A model generated the notes under the pieces. It did not search any database. It saw only the letters and a program-made list of their open reading frames with translations, and was not told the origin of the DNA. A stretch of DNA of 64,000 bases from Spinacia oleracea (taxonomy: Eukaryota; Streptophyta; Magnoliopsida; Caryophyllales; Amaranthaceae). The DNA lies in NCBI RefSeq assembly GCF_020520425.1, contig NC_079490.1:43842723-43906722 (forward strand), given 5' to 3'. Positions 10,901 to 25,900 of this stretch are shown here, piece after piece; the stretch's first letter is position 1, and every line of letters begins with the position of its first letter. The position numbers and the translations under genes were made by a program.

Positions 10901-13900
10901 TAATCTGAGTTTCCAATTTTCACGTCGCAAAATTAGAAAAATAAGGAGTTGCCTGATAAATCCAGCTATTCATTTTGAGTTAAAACTATAGATCTTGAAT
11001 CTGCTATATTGAGCAGTATAACTTGAACTGCATTTTCTTATTTGAAAGTGAGAAAACTTTATGAGAAAAGGTCAGTTAATTTAAGATTAGTTCGCTTCCC
11101 CTAGTAAACAATCAAACGACCAACTTCGTAGCCTCATTATAGAAAAGTAAGGATATATAGATTATATTCAGCTCTCTTAATCTTGACAGTTTCCTTCTTC
11201 ATGATTCTGTACCCATATCTAAAGGAAATTTAGAGAAATAAAATCAGGAAAAGAATTCTTAAAAGAGGCAATCAGTAAAGGACTATTTACTTTTACCAGA
11301 ACGGCAAAAAATACAGGGAGAGAGAAGTGAAAAGGGACGGAAGACTACTTCCATCCTGTAGCACCATGATGTGTACACTAATGAGTCCATGATATACCAC
11401 AAGCCAAACTGTCTTGACTGCTTGTTTGGCGAAATTAGCTTTAAATTGAAACATCTAAGATTTTCTTATGTAAAATCCTACATCTGGAGATGGTGTGAAT
11501 AGAGGCATACAAAATGAGCAGCTATGGAAGGCTGTATCTCTACCGACATATATTCTGGGCTGTATGATTGTTTTTTGGGTCAAATTTAGTCGTCACGCAG
11601 GACAAGTATATGACCCTGTTAGATAAGTCTGATTAGGCAGAGCCTCAGTTGTCTGCACTCTATAATTACCTGAATGTGAAATAGTTATAAAATACAGAAT
11701 GCCGTTTCAGCAAGAATCACGAGAAAACCAGAATGAAGACAAATAAACTTCTGGTGTCACGCAGTCATTAAGCTCGATGTGAAGAGCAACGCTACACTTA
11801 TCTCTGGGATGTGTCAAATGAAACCCAATCAGATTATTTTATTCATCTCTGCTTGTTTCATAGATTGCTTGCCTTGAGATTGGACACTTCTAGCAAATCA
11901 TGAACAAATATTTCCTCCAAACTGAACATGCAGAACTTACTTGAATAGGTACTTTAAACATCTGACGTGGTATAAGCTCCTTCAACTTTTGAGTCAAGGC
12001 CCGCCCCACGCTGTACGCCTAATGAGAAATCAGAATACAGATCAGTGATATAAGTCAAAGAACATAAATCATTCATATATACCTTTCCTAGACATAGACA
12101 GGGAGAAACTAAAAATGGCGTGAACAAGAAGCTCTTTGGTTTGATCAATGGGCCCCACAATGACCTTACCAGCAGGCTAGCAAACACTAACTGAGGCCAA
12201 TTCATAAACATACGTAACTCTACATTAACTAGAACTAAATAAATTACTAATCCTCGTAAAGTGGGTTATAAATGAAATATTTGACTGACGAAAGGTTCTG
12301 GTACACATAGCAACAGCACAAAAGCATGGGTAATCCAACTATCTAGCAGAAGGTAATCAACTTATATAAACCTGATTACCTTATCTCTATGAACAATAGT
12401 AGCCAAAGGATCCACACGATCACCATTTATTTGAATATCAAGCTTAACCAAGTCGCTTTCCCGATACCTGGCAGTTCAAATGAACATAAAGCTTAAGCAA
12501 TCTCGTCTTTATTTAATTTCCGTCCCCCATTAGAAGACTAATCGTGGTGGGGTTTTGTTGATTAAAGGTGAATAAAGGTAGTGGACTGTGGATATAGTTT
12601 AATATTTTTCGGGGAGGTGAAATAGGTAGGGATCCAATGTGGGGAGGTAAAGGGATTGAAAGCAATATTTTATTATTGGACCCAACCCAAAATGAGAAAA
12701 GGGAAGTTTATTGGGGGACAAGTATTTTGTGACAAATGGGAAGTTTGATGGCGGAAGAGGGAGTACTTCGTATATATACTAATTCAAATCCAAATTCGTA
12801 AAAAGGGAACTGCGATGAGATCAGACAATCCATAGAGTGAACAGACAAACTAGAGATGTTACAGGTGTAGGGGAAAGAACCACTCGAAAGCATCAAAAAC
12901 TAATTAAAGAACCCGACTAAGTCGAAAAAATTTGAGTTTCATTAGAAACAATAGTCAGTACCCCATAAAGGTGTACTCCATGCTGGCATAACCTTTACTC
13001 CTGGACTTCAGCTGGTCAAAAAAGTCACCCACCATCTGTGGGAATGAAATTTTTAAAAAAGTTAATAATACCAGCAATAAGAAATGAAGAGCAAATAAAG
13101 CGACAAAACAAAATACAAATTGTTTAAGAAATTGACCAATAAAATTTGAGAAGGCTACCTCCGCCAATGGCATTGCATAGCTTAATGATGCTCTAATCTC
13201 AGTGATAAATTTCATTTCTTTAAACTCTGCCCTTCTTTCTTGAGCCAGCTCCATCAATGGACCAATATAGTCTTTCGGTGTAAGTATTTCAATCTGTATA
13301 AACCATATTACAACAGAACTTTGGTCATTACAAAAACAAAAATGTAGCTTCAATCTCATCTTAACCAACAGATTGTTCAAGGCACGTAAAAGAACCTTAA
13401 CATATGGCTCGTCGATTGATTTACGTTTGCCAGGTTCTGGAAGTGCAGCAGGATTAGAGCATTCAACCTGAATAGACCATTACAAAATGTTTTAAGTAGA
13501 AAAATATATTTTCAAATTAGGGTGACGTTAACAAATAAAAAATTACTCGATTTAACAATTCATCAACACTAACAAAAACAACCCTACACCAAGACAGAAT
13601 TCTTCAGCCCAACCCTTGGCCTCTGAAGGAAATAATTGCAAAAGAAAAGATAAATATCCAGTGTTGGCAGAATTGCACATGATCCTAAAACAATAGAAGA
13701 CTACGGTATTTAATGAAAATAACGCAACACAGCAAGTGAAAACAACAAAGTTACCAACAAATCCTACTGAGGCTCAAAGTGTAGTTACCAATTCACCATC
13801 TGAGCAATTCACTCGATATACAACGCTTGGGGCAGTAGTTATTAGGGACAAATTATACTCTCGTTCCAGTCTTTCCTGCATGATGGATACAAATCATTCT

Positions 13901-16900
13901 CCCATACACAGCCAGAAAAAATTCCAATATATGACAAATCCACCTTGCAAAGAACAGAGAATCTGATTACCTGAATAATTTCCATGTGCAGAAGACCCAA
14001 AAACCCACATCTAAATCCAAAACCCATTGCAGACGAGGTCTCTGGTTCAAACTATAAAATGCAAAACAGATAAAAAGAATTGTCAGTAGCTTCTATCTGG
14101 ACATCACATCCTTCCCCCTGCCACTAGGCATGTCCAATAGAATGCTACTCCGTCCGTTTCTTTTTGTTCTTTAAGTTTGGCCTTTTACACGTTTATTAAC
14201 GACTAATTAATGTACAGTGAGATTCCTCTATTTTTTTATTTAAACAAGAACAATTACGTTAATTTATAATGTTCACTCTTACCAAAATTCTGATATTGGG
14301 AAAATGAGAAAATTTTAATGTCCCAATAGAAAAGTGTGAGAGATTAAATGACCAAATGAATATAATTGGTTAAAATAATCATTTGACACAAATTTTGATA
14401 GAATATTAAAGCATTTATGTGATAATATAAAAGGAAATTTAAAGAACATTTTGAGACACCCAAAAAGGAAAACGTAAAGAACAAAAAGAAATGGAGGGAA
14501 TACTAAATAGCACAAAAGTTAAAGACTGCTCCAACACCCAATCTCGCAACCACTTCCTCCCAAATCCTCACAGCCCCTTCCCTGCAACCACATACACTTA
14601 GCCACCGCACCCCTAACCCAACGCCCAAGTTCCCTGAAATACCGCCTGACCACCGCCCCATTCCCTAAAGCACCTGAAATTCAACATGCTACCAGCCCTT
14701 CCCCAGATTTTTCCTCCTCTCTCCTAATTCTCATGCCCACCGCTTTTCTCACAACATTCTGTAGCTCCCCTGTCAATGCTTCCTCCCTCACTGAATGGAC
14801 TAGTCTCGGAGTATCAATACAAAAATAAATTGCAAACATGCCGCAAAAGTAGAAAAGAGCTCAAAAGAAAATAGGCACACCCAAATTGAAGCTAAAATGA
14901 AGTCAGTCTCAAAAAATAACATAATTCAGGCATTCAGCACATCAACTTCAAAAAGCAGAGACATCACAGTTCCACAGTTTTACAGATTCTGATTGAAACT
15001 TCTAAATATCACAAAGGTGTACTAAGCGGCTACACTTCTGAATTCTTAACAAGTAGAAGACCAGTATAGTATACCAGTCTATCTTTCTAGTCAAGGGTCA
15101 AGCAGAAAGCTACTCTGCAATCATATGGGTACAGATGTAGCATTTATCTTCACCCCTCCCCCCAAAGTACTCTGCTGCAGGCATGAAAAAAATGATAAGA
15201 ATAGATTACATTATCTTGGATATTTAAATCTTCAGATCCAAATTGGAGTATTGGACCCATAAGCTTTCTCTTGTACATGGTGACCCCTCCTTGGTGTCGT
15301 TTTAAAATAAGTCTATTACTTATCCAAAATTAAATAAACTTAAAAATGACTGAAAATTAGGCTCTTTGAATTTACCTTCAAGGAGGCATCATTAAGCTGC
15401 AGCTTATCCAATGCATCACGTAACTCGGGAAACCTGCGACATGAAAAGTGGCCATTAATATCCCCAGGAAATAGTAGTAACTAATTCTTGCCCTCCAATT
15501 TAGAGAATTTGCATCTGATATGAAATAGGGTTATTACTGGTCTGCATCAACTGGAAATAAACCACAGAAGACCATTGGAGTAGACTCCTGATATCCAGGA
15601 AGAGGTTTCTCTGCCTTGCGGCCGTAAGAAGTGATGGTGTCCCCAACTCTGGCATCTGCAACTGATCTGATTGAGGCTGAGAGGTAACCGACCTGTAAGT
15701 CAAGCAAGAAAAATATTTAATCACGCTTAAGAAAACAAAATAATCCCTTAAAACAATATTAATGAATATAATTGCATGTCAAAAACCAGATGACAGTCTG
15801 ACAAGCAATAAAGAGTTAAAGTCTTTAGACCTGCTGATAACAGGTTGGAGCCAAAAACTTTTCCAGTGAGATAACGTATCCTAGGATGAGTACAACCAAA
15901 TCCCATAAAGCAACCACTGAGACTTCATATGAAGACACATTGAGAATTCTTTTGCAACTAATAAATCTTAGTCTTCTATTTACCTTCTAGACCATTATAT
16001 TCATTAAACCCAGAAAATCTACAACAACTAATCCACCTATCCCTACTTCGAAAGATAGGGACGAAACTGAGATTACATATTCAGGCAACACCAAGTACAA
16101 ATCCAGTTCAACAACCAATTCTCTATTAGAAAATCACATTTCTAGGAAAACCCTTCATATAGTGGTGGTTCATGGGGTTACACCACTTAGTACAGGTGTA
16201 CAGCTGACCCCATCTTAAACAAATATTCAGACTAAAGGCTTTATGTTGGCTAAGGTATGCAGTTCGAAACCTCATTGAGGCATTGCATTTTTTTCTTTAT
16301 ATTACTACTTTCCCTAATTTACAATGAATAAGGTTTTAGGTTGAATAATTCCAAACAGCCTTCTTCATAAATTGCAGTGCTCTTTCTTTATATAATGGCA
16401 TCATGACACATTTCGATGAAAGAATCAGTTCTACAGTCTATTCTATAATGCATGAAACTTAAGTAAAATACTCTTTCACAATTAAGTAGGTACATTCATT
16501 TAAATTAAAGGTGTGTGCCTTGCTCCACCAAGGCATGTACCTTTGCCTCACACCAATGTTTTGGTTTCAATGACCCCAACGCCCTCGGTGTGCCTTAATC
16601 TTTTTTAAGTGCTACATACATGCATAAGATGAACGATTGTAGCAAGAATGATTTGATTTGTAAAAGTAACAGATACAAGAAAAGACATGCTGCCATGTTT
16701 CACAGGAAGGAATCAGAGCATTGACAACAGAATGTAGCATTTGTAACAAAGCCAAATATTTGAACATGGCAAGGAAAGCCCAGACAAGAAAGTTCAGCTT
16801 TATAAGGCATAAACATACTGAATACTCTGTAGTATCCTACCTCACCAGCATAAAGTTGTTCAACTTGCATTTGATTAGGAGAAAGAACTCCAATTTCATC

Positions 16901-19900
16901 AGCGTAGTAATCCTGAGAGTCATTTTAACCCTGCATTAGCTTCAGAAATGGGGATCCAAAGCAGTAAAGTCCAATGAACATACTTAAAATTTGAAAGACT
17001 TGTCACGTGAACTCGTCTATAATTTATCAACTTATCTATTGAGCCACAAGAGGCAACTTTCTAGGTTTCAATTACTATAGGTCAAATTAAGTGTCATTAA
17101 ATTGTCAACTACTTCTCACTTGTAAAACAAGCCAATTTTCAGGTCTTCTTTTTTTTTTGGCAAGTAAAAGAAATTTTATTACTGACCAAAAGGTAGGCAA
17201 CAGCCCAAAAAAACTACAACTCCAACAAAAATAAAAACCATCAAGGTATAACTCTCCCACCTTCTAGGAAGGGTTGAAGGGAAACCTATTATCTATTAAT
17301 TAATAGATAATATAAATGTAAGCATGTGTAAAATCTCCAATCTAAGGTCCAAGAGAAATAAGTACTTCAGATATACGAGTATGACACAACATGGAAAAAA
17401 TTTGGATACAAGTCAAATTTAGCTCTTCTCCATTATATTTTCCACACTTTCAATTCTTCATAATTCTCTAAAGCAGATTTTTCCATTAGGAAAGACTTGG
17501 TTCATTCGAAATTCCATTGAAGGGGTCAGGTTTAGGAAGCAGGGAGCTAAAATATTAGTGGAGATGCTAGAGGCATGCTCTTTGTCACTCCTCTAGATCA
17601 AGTATCAATTAGTAGGAAATCTGATCAGTTTCTTCTGTAGTTGTGCACGTTGATGTTAAATGCTTAATGATTCACAGGTTCATCAGTCATGACCGTGCAA
17701 TCGTGCATTGAGGCACACTGGCAGAGTTTCTTTTCACAGGGTACAGTTCAGAAGCACAGGGTTCTCAGGCTCAAAGCAATAGTTTCTCCCTTGCAGCTTT
17801 GTGAATTTACCTTCTTTTTTTATGGTTGAGGCCCCTATGGAATTCGGTATAAACTTGTTTCCCATGTAGATTTGTAGCCTAAAACATGAGAAACAGAAAC
17901 TGAGGGACAAAAAAGGACCAATTCAAATAAGTACTCACCTTTCCACTGATCATGAAATAAATCCGGTCACCTTTCTTCATAGTTCCATCAATTACTCGAA
18001 AATATGCAATCACTCCCCTGTATGGATCATAATAACTGCAAAACACTTTGAAAGCAATATATTAAACATTTAAACTACTAGATCAAGAGAATTGATCCGC
18101 AAAAGAAAATATATATGGCAGAAAAGCAGATGAAAGATTCAAGAGACCCATAGAGCCAAACTGTTCTGGCAGTAAAGTAGGCCAATAGCAATTGTCCTAA
18201 GGGCGTACTTTGGCTCTATGAGTATATGCTCGCTTCATGTTAACATAAACTTGCTACATTCCTTTTTGGCTTGGCCAGAAATAATTTTCCTGTAACCTTA
18301 TTAAGTAAAATTGAATTTCAATGAAGCTCTATTCCTGGCATGGGAAAGATGATACAAGTAAGCCAGATGCCCAGGTTGTGTTGGATGGGATTCTGTCTGT
18401 ACAAGAAAAAGCAAAGGTGTTCTATACAGCAATAGCAGCAGTTGTTTACCACATTTGGAGGGTGAGAAATGATTTATTATGAAACCACAAGGTTGTACAG
18501 CCAGACAAAATTGTGAAGGAAATCAAATACCCTGTAAAGAATAGAATTAGCTGTCTTATATGGGAAAAAGTTAGACAGCAGGATAGATATTGACTTAGTT
18601 CTTTGTACGAAGTAATTAGTTTTTCAAAGTTGTATCTTCGGTTTCTTTTTGGCCTGTGTTTTACGGCTGTATTGTTTTCAAGATTTTGTGTTTTCTTGGA
18701 CAATCTATCCTAGAGAGTTTGTCCCATAACACATTAGCTTAGGTTGTAAAATTTCTTTGGTGGAAATTTATTTTCAATTACCCCCCCCCCCCAAAAAAAA
18801 AAAAGCTCTGCCCTCCTTGTAACGCCCAAAACCTTTGAAAATATCTGAAGTCCATATAGTTTCTGAAGCACTTCTATCAGAGATTGGGGACAAGCCCATA
18901 AGGCCTAAACCCATAAACCAAAGCTTTCTCATACACTGTTGCGGTCAAACAAAGTTAAGAACGACAACCATCAAATAGAAGGCAAAAGTATTTTAACTTT
19001 CTTTACTGTGGTTGAGTGAACATCTAACAAAAACACCTTTTCTGTCTGACAAAATAAAGATATGAAGTGTAATTGCTAAGCCTCCTATCGCGCTCACTTA
19101 TTAAAAGGAATTGTGGCTTTTCAAAGGAAAATTCATAATGAGTTTCTTCTGTCAGAAAAGGGGAGGGTAATTAAAGAAATCTCAGAGAAAACAGTTAGCG
19201 TGAATAGTGCAGAGAGAGGAGTAGCTGGTATAATAATACATAGAGGGAAAGAAAAAAAACTGTAATAAATCATATGCAGAAAGTAATGAGATATACTTTT
19301 CAGGAGCAAATCAACCTCCAGAAGTGCGGTTAGTTTGTGAACTGTGATAATTCTAATCCTTCATAACAAATTAAAAAATACTTCCTCCGTTTCAAAATAC
19401 TTGCAACATAGCCTTGTGCACGTTTACTTAAAGATACAGAGAGACAAATATAGTGGGTACTTTGAACTAATTTATTTATGGAAAAGCAAACCAATTTTGG
19501 CCCCACATCAAAGTAACCAATCAATGAATGGTATTAATTGCCCCTGGATGTACACTACGTTCCATTTGTAGTATGTTGCAAGTATTGTGACAATTCCAAC
19601 AAAGGAATACGTTGTCAAGTATTTTGAAAAGGATGAAATACAATCTAAGATTTCCCTAAAGTCTTCAAATCTCAATTTATTCTTAATTTCTTATTCATAT
19701 TCAACAATCTAATTTCTGACAAAACTTGCTTGATTCTCATCAGTAATTAGCTAAAACCGAGTCGGACCAATCTGCGAATCTAGCGCCAAGATTTCTTTAA
19801 TTTGAAAAAGAGTCAGAAGGAATGAGAAACCATGAACCAGAATAGACGAGCTTGCCTCACCATATAAGTGAAATTCTCAATGCTATCCTTACACTTTTGC

Positions 19901-22900
19901 ACTTCACATTTGGTAGCCAATTTTTTCGGAAATATCACAAAGACATAAACGGACCTGTGTTTTGGGTTTGAAATTCCCGTAACCTTAAATATAATAAAGG
20001 TTAATAAACTGAAACAATATTTAATAAAACAAAAAACGTTGTTAAAAAATAAAAAATAAAACAATACTTCTTCATCAGATGCATTGATGGCAGCACAACT
20101 TGAAGACTAATCCTTCGTTCCATCTTCACCTTCACATTCACCTTCACCCTATCTAAACTCAACATATTTGGACGTAAATAATTTCCAACATCCCGCTGAC
20201 GAAACCCACGAAGAAATTCAATTTCGCAAATCTACAAATACCATCGGGTCTAAACTCAACACCATCGCAACACAGCTCTGACAAATTCCCTAAACCAATT
20301 TGTGTTGCTTGTCGATTAACCCTTTTGTATAATCCTTCCCAAGATCAGAACCCATACAAGAAAATAGCTATTTGGTTATCGGAACTAGAGTCTAGGGTGT
20401 CGAAAAGACTTCTTGTGTTGGATTATTTCAGTGAAACAAAATATGTGTATGAATCAAACTAAACTTCGATTTGTTTGAATCTTCAAATAGTGGGTGGTCT
20501 GAAAGAGAGAACGATGGGGCTTTTGTATACAGAATAAGAAAGAAAACAAAGGAGGGAAAGGAGTGTTGGAGCGTTGGAGGGTGGCTGGGTTGGTGGTTGG
20601 ATGCCAGTGGAAAAGAGGGGATGGGTTTTACAATGCTTTTGATTAGTCTAAGACTGCTAAACAGTTGTGCAACAGTCTTTTATTTTTAATGCCACAATAA
20701 ATTTAAAATCAAAACACAAGATCGTTTATGAATTATGATAGTTCAAAAAAATATATTGGTTACCAATATGGTGTAAAAATGTAGGGCTATCAGAATATCC
20801 CTCAAGTCAAGCCTAATCATAACTTTGGACGCTCAAATTTGAGTCTTCCGCCTTAAATTTGGAATTTCCACGCTTGGCTTTTGGACGCATACCCAAGTCT
20901 TACACTTGTATGAAGTATGTTGAATTCGAGTCCAAGAATCATAGAAGTAAATTACAAGTCTACAACCTAAATCTGTTGGAGAGAAACATAATACTTCCTT
21001 CGGACAACAGATAGCTGATATGCAGGCAATACAGCCAATTCAAGGCTCTAGTATGTGTCTTACTTGTTTGATGATAACTTGTCCTCACCCTTGTATTTAA
21101 ATGTTTTTATGAATACTTTGCCAGTCTGGAGATAGAGAAAGGATACCATTAACTATTTAGAGATTATTTAGGAACCCAGAAAACATTAAAACAAATAATT
21201 AAACTCATAATGCGCAGATAACCAAAAATATTTTCATGTCAAACTCATGACGGCTCACCAGAACCCAAAAGCACCACATGTTAGGACCTACCAGACCTAG
21301 TTGCTGAATAGCAAATTTTAATGCTCATTCATAAAATTTTAATGCTCATTCGTGATTTTTCATCACATCATTCTTTTTTACATTAGTTGTAACAAGGTAA
21401 AAATCGCAACTACATAATGATACTGCCACGTAACCAGCCTAGTTCTCAGCAACCATGCCATTGCAAGAAAATATCGTACAAGGAGCCAATGAGTTAAGCA
21501 TGGTTACCTATCAAATATTAGAGCCCTTAAGGGCATTGAGGAAGTATCAGGAGGTGGAGGAATCCTTTCAACAATAGCATCAAGAATTTCAGTAATTCCA
21601 ATGCCCTCCTAAAAACGAGATAACTAACAAATATTATGACCAGTAATCCCAAATTGAAATCTAATGACCACTTCAGAATAAGCATATAATGGGATAAATA
21701 CATCAACCATAAATACATCTTTCACTGACCTTTGCAGAGCAGAGAATTGCATTGCTACAATCCATTCCAATTACCTACACAGAAAGAAGCAACGCAATTA
21801 GGAATGCTAGATTTAAAGACAGTCAAATGTCACACACATCAACAAATGCAAATGTGAGAAAATTAAGGAGTTCGAGTACACTGGGCTGACAACTAAGTGA
21901 TTAACTTGTTAAAACTTTGGGTCTGAGTCAGGGAAACCTGATTTTGGGGAAGATGATCGTGGGAAATTAATGAAGAAACAAACAGCTCAAATGTTCAATC
22001 AAACAGAATTAGGACTTCTATGAATTAGGGATTCAGAAAAATCCACACTAAATTAATGGAACAAGTATTTACCATGCTTTTTATGGGAAATTACCTTATC
22101 AGCTTGAGCCAAAACAAGAAATTCATCAACATTATTTCTTATTCCTCAAATCACAACTCAATACATCTTTCCTGATAGGAGTTTGAGTTCACAATAATTA
22201 ATAAATGTCATAAGAACGTCATTTGATAATATCATATGAACAAACCATATTTGGAACTATACACTGAATACTCCACCTTTAATTTGGCAACTTCCAAAAT
22301 CAACCAGCTGAGCCTGAGATGGTCAGAAAGCTTAAAAAGCTTGTCCTTTCCAAGAGTTTTTCTAAAAGATTTTACTGAGATCACTACATGGAATCTACAA
22401 CTACTCTATATTGTCTTTTCAAGGATGAAGGTATAACAAGATTAACAACCAGAGAAGCACTTTAGATAAATGTGGACCAAACAATTCGGAGAGAAAATCA
22501 CACTAGTTTGGACAAGTTTCAATCTAAAATAAAAATAACAAAACAAGAACCAGAGTTGACTGAAGCAACCAGAAACAGGAGGTGATTGCACTCACAGAAG
22601 CAAGCTGGTTTCTGGTCTTTTTAGAAAAATCTAGATACAGTGAAAAGCATGTGAAAGTTGAGCTTGTAATTCTTTTTCAGAAAAAAGATACAGATGTTAT
22701 CAAGCAGTCACTCATGAGGAAGAGGAAGAGGAACGACGAAAGAGAGAAGAAAAAAAAACAATCTGATCAGTAAATCCTATACTGAAGATAATTCCGACAC
22801 CGCGTGAATATCATTTACTTAAAAGATGCTAAGCTAAATGAAGTAGCTGCATTTTATCCTTGTAAACTAACCTCTTCAATCTCCTTGGCGACAAGATCGG

Positions 22901-25900
22901 GATCGGCACCAGGCAAATCTATCTTGTTAAGAACCTGCAACAAGTAAAAATTGTCCACTATAACAGACAAGAAGGCAACTCACCCCCTATTAATGACTCT
23001 TAAGAAACTATCATGACCCAAAAGTTTGAATTGAACCCATGGAATATTGTCAACTTCAACGAGTATAGTCTGAGCAACAACGCCAACAAGTATAAGAACT
23101 GCAGTAATAACGTGATTTGGAAAAAGAAAAACTATTTACGAAGGGGAAAAAGTACTCACGGGGATTATTTCTAAGTTGTTTTCCAATGCCAGGTATACAT
23201 TGGCTAAAGTTTGAGCTTCCACTCCCTTCAAAAGTAGGCCATAGACATATTGGCTTAGTGATGAAGATAAGTATTTGGTTAAGTAACTGGTAGGATACTC
23301 ACCTGAGAAGCATCTACAACAAGGAGGGCACCCTCACATGCAGCCAGAGATCGGGAGACCTAGCTCAAAAAAAAAAAACTAATAATTTATTATGGTCTTC
23401 ATATCTCAATGCACAAAATAAAGGATTGGAGTTTGAAAAGAGAACACTTGGTAACAATCATTTACACTCAAAAAAGACTGAGTTCCTTTATCCCTAAACT
23501 CAAGCTGTCAAGCATGTGACTTTCAGAACATAATTACTTTTTATTTTGGGGCCCATACAGAACATTCTAGCAGGAGTAGATAGTAGTTTTTATTAGTTTT
23601 TTTATTTTCTTGATTATGTAAAAACAGATACAGAACACATAAGGAACCAGGCATATATTTCTGTAGCTCATCACTCATGGGTACTACTGGCTTCAGAAAC
23701 AGCCTCTTCCCAACATTCAACATGTTAGATGTACGTTTTGCATACTGAATCTTAAAACCCACCAGTCCGGTGATCTATACTGAATGATTGTAGTTGCTGC
23801 TATTGTGCATGAACTTGCAGCAAGGTTAGATGTATTAACTGACACAAAAAGGGAACTTCGTGATTTGTCTATGGTATCATTCAAAAATCAAAGACAAGTT
23901 GTAATCTACACAGAAGCAAGTCCAATTTTCAATTCTAGAAGTTTCCTCCTGGATAGAAAGATGATAACGGAGACCTCTCCAAGTTATCCCCAAGGAATGA
24001 CCCACAAATATGATAAATGATGTATTCAGTTATCAATATGGATACACACTATTATAACATATTGATGTATATGTTTCCGCACACTTTTTTATAATGTGGC
24101 TTTTATAGGGTTCTACATAATAGGACAAAAAAGGAATACATTAGAAGTTACTATTTTTTCAGTAGAAACTTAAATGTCAGTCTTGTTATTTGTAATGAAC
24201 TAAACTTAATGAGGCCTAAAAGAACAGCCACAACAGCAGACAGCAGACTGCAACCCAAAGCAGACAACAACACCAACAACACCACCAACAACAAGTGAAG
24301 CTGTTGCCACTACTTGACAAATAAAAGCAGCAGCAGCAGCAATTAATGTTGTACTTGCAAGAAGGAGAGAGCACAATAGTATAAGTAAAGTAGGAGAGGA
24401 AAGAGAAAGGGTGTGGAAAAATTAGTAAAGCTTAGGCTTTGGAGAGTGGTGACCTCAAGTCACTAACCCTTGGAGATTGGTGGCCTCAAGTCACTACTTT
24501 GGTATCTCAGTTTGGTGTTCTTCATCTTTCAATCAAATTAAACATATTTCTGTCATTATTTTTCTGCCCAAAATATTCAGTTCTTTACATTATTCTTTGG
24601 CCTTGTATCAATGAAACAACACAGCCAACAGATTTGTATATTGTTGAAAAGCAAGAAACCATTTACAGATTTACAATCATTCAAAATAATAGGAGATAAT
24701 GAGACATTTCCCCTTGGTGATCCAAATCATCAATTTTTACCATTATTTATGAAATGGGTGTTTGGTTGAACATGGGAAATACCTCAATGCTACCTAGGGA
24801 ATTGCTTTCGCATGTAGCTCCTTTTCCTAAGAAGTGAAAAAATCTATGTCACATTTTGGCAACTCTGAGGAGAAACGTCAAAGGTTCATGCACAGTAGAT
24901 GAAGTAATGTCACTTCTTTCTTACTGATAGAACAAACAAGGTGCAGCTACCACTTATAAGGCAACAAACAACAAAGATAGTGTGCTCTGAACGTTCATTA
25001 ACACTAATCAACGTGTGCACTAAATACCAAAATCAACTAAGTAACTAACCATACCTCATAAGAAAAGTCCACGTGTCCTGGAGTATCAATTAGGTTTAAA
25101 CAATGTGGTTCATTGTTATGAACATAACGCATACGTGCTGCCTGGGAAACATATGAAACCATATTGTATGTTACAAACTTACAACGAAAATCAAAGGTAA
25201 CAAAACTAACAATACGTGCGTCATTAAACAACACGCAACCGATACGTATCACTACACTTAACAGATTATAGACTTTTTAAACATGTCAGAGAAAATCAAA
25301 GTTAGCATAATATAAATGACATGAATAAGTGAATAACTGTACATACAACAGATATGAGAAACAACCACCTGCAGTTTAATAGTGATTCCTCTTTCTCTCT
25401 CTAAATCCATGTTATCAAGGAATTGTTCCTTCATCTCACGCTTTTGAACAGTACCCGTTGTTTCAAGCAATTTGTCGGCCAAAGTTGATTTCCCATGATC
25501 TATATGTGCGATAATGCAAAAGTTCCTAATTTTAGAAACTGGGACCTGAAAGAGCGACCAGGGATGCTTTCAGAAAACACAGAAACATGCAAATGACTAC
25601 ACAATGAGAAATTGGAAAATCACCTTGCTACCATAAACAAACAATTAGCATTCCCCTCAAATTAAAAGGAAAAAGAATTTTTTTTTTTTAAATCGACTGA
25701 TTATGATATCATACTATTGCAACAAATGCCCATTTCTAGTGAAGTAAAAGATTCATAGTTCCTAGACTTTTAGATAATGATGAATTAGAGCATGTTTGGT
25801 ATAAACTTTTTAAGTCATAGAATGGAATTCACTTAACTATTTCTATTACCTAATATATGGTATGAGAGGTGCGGTAAGACTGGTAACACAATCGATTTTC

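Noticed and set aside
12955-13380. A single 141-codon protein on the minus strand
   Set aside because: It is two LEPA exons (13293-13159 and 13035-12962) joined through an in-frame intron.
18781-18804. C12-A12 run as a regulatory signal of LEPA
   Set aside because: It sits at the 3' end of an antisense LINE fragment and is best read as a tail or assembly-prone homopolymer.
24190-24660. A copia solo LTR in a LEPA intron
   Set aside because: Composition is suggestive, but no TG...CA ends with a 5-bp duplication could be placed.
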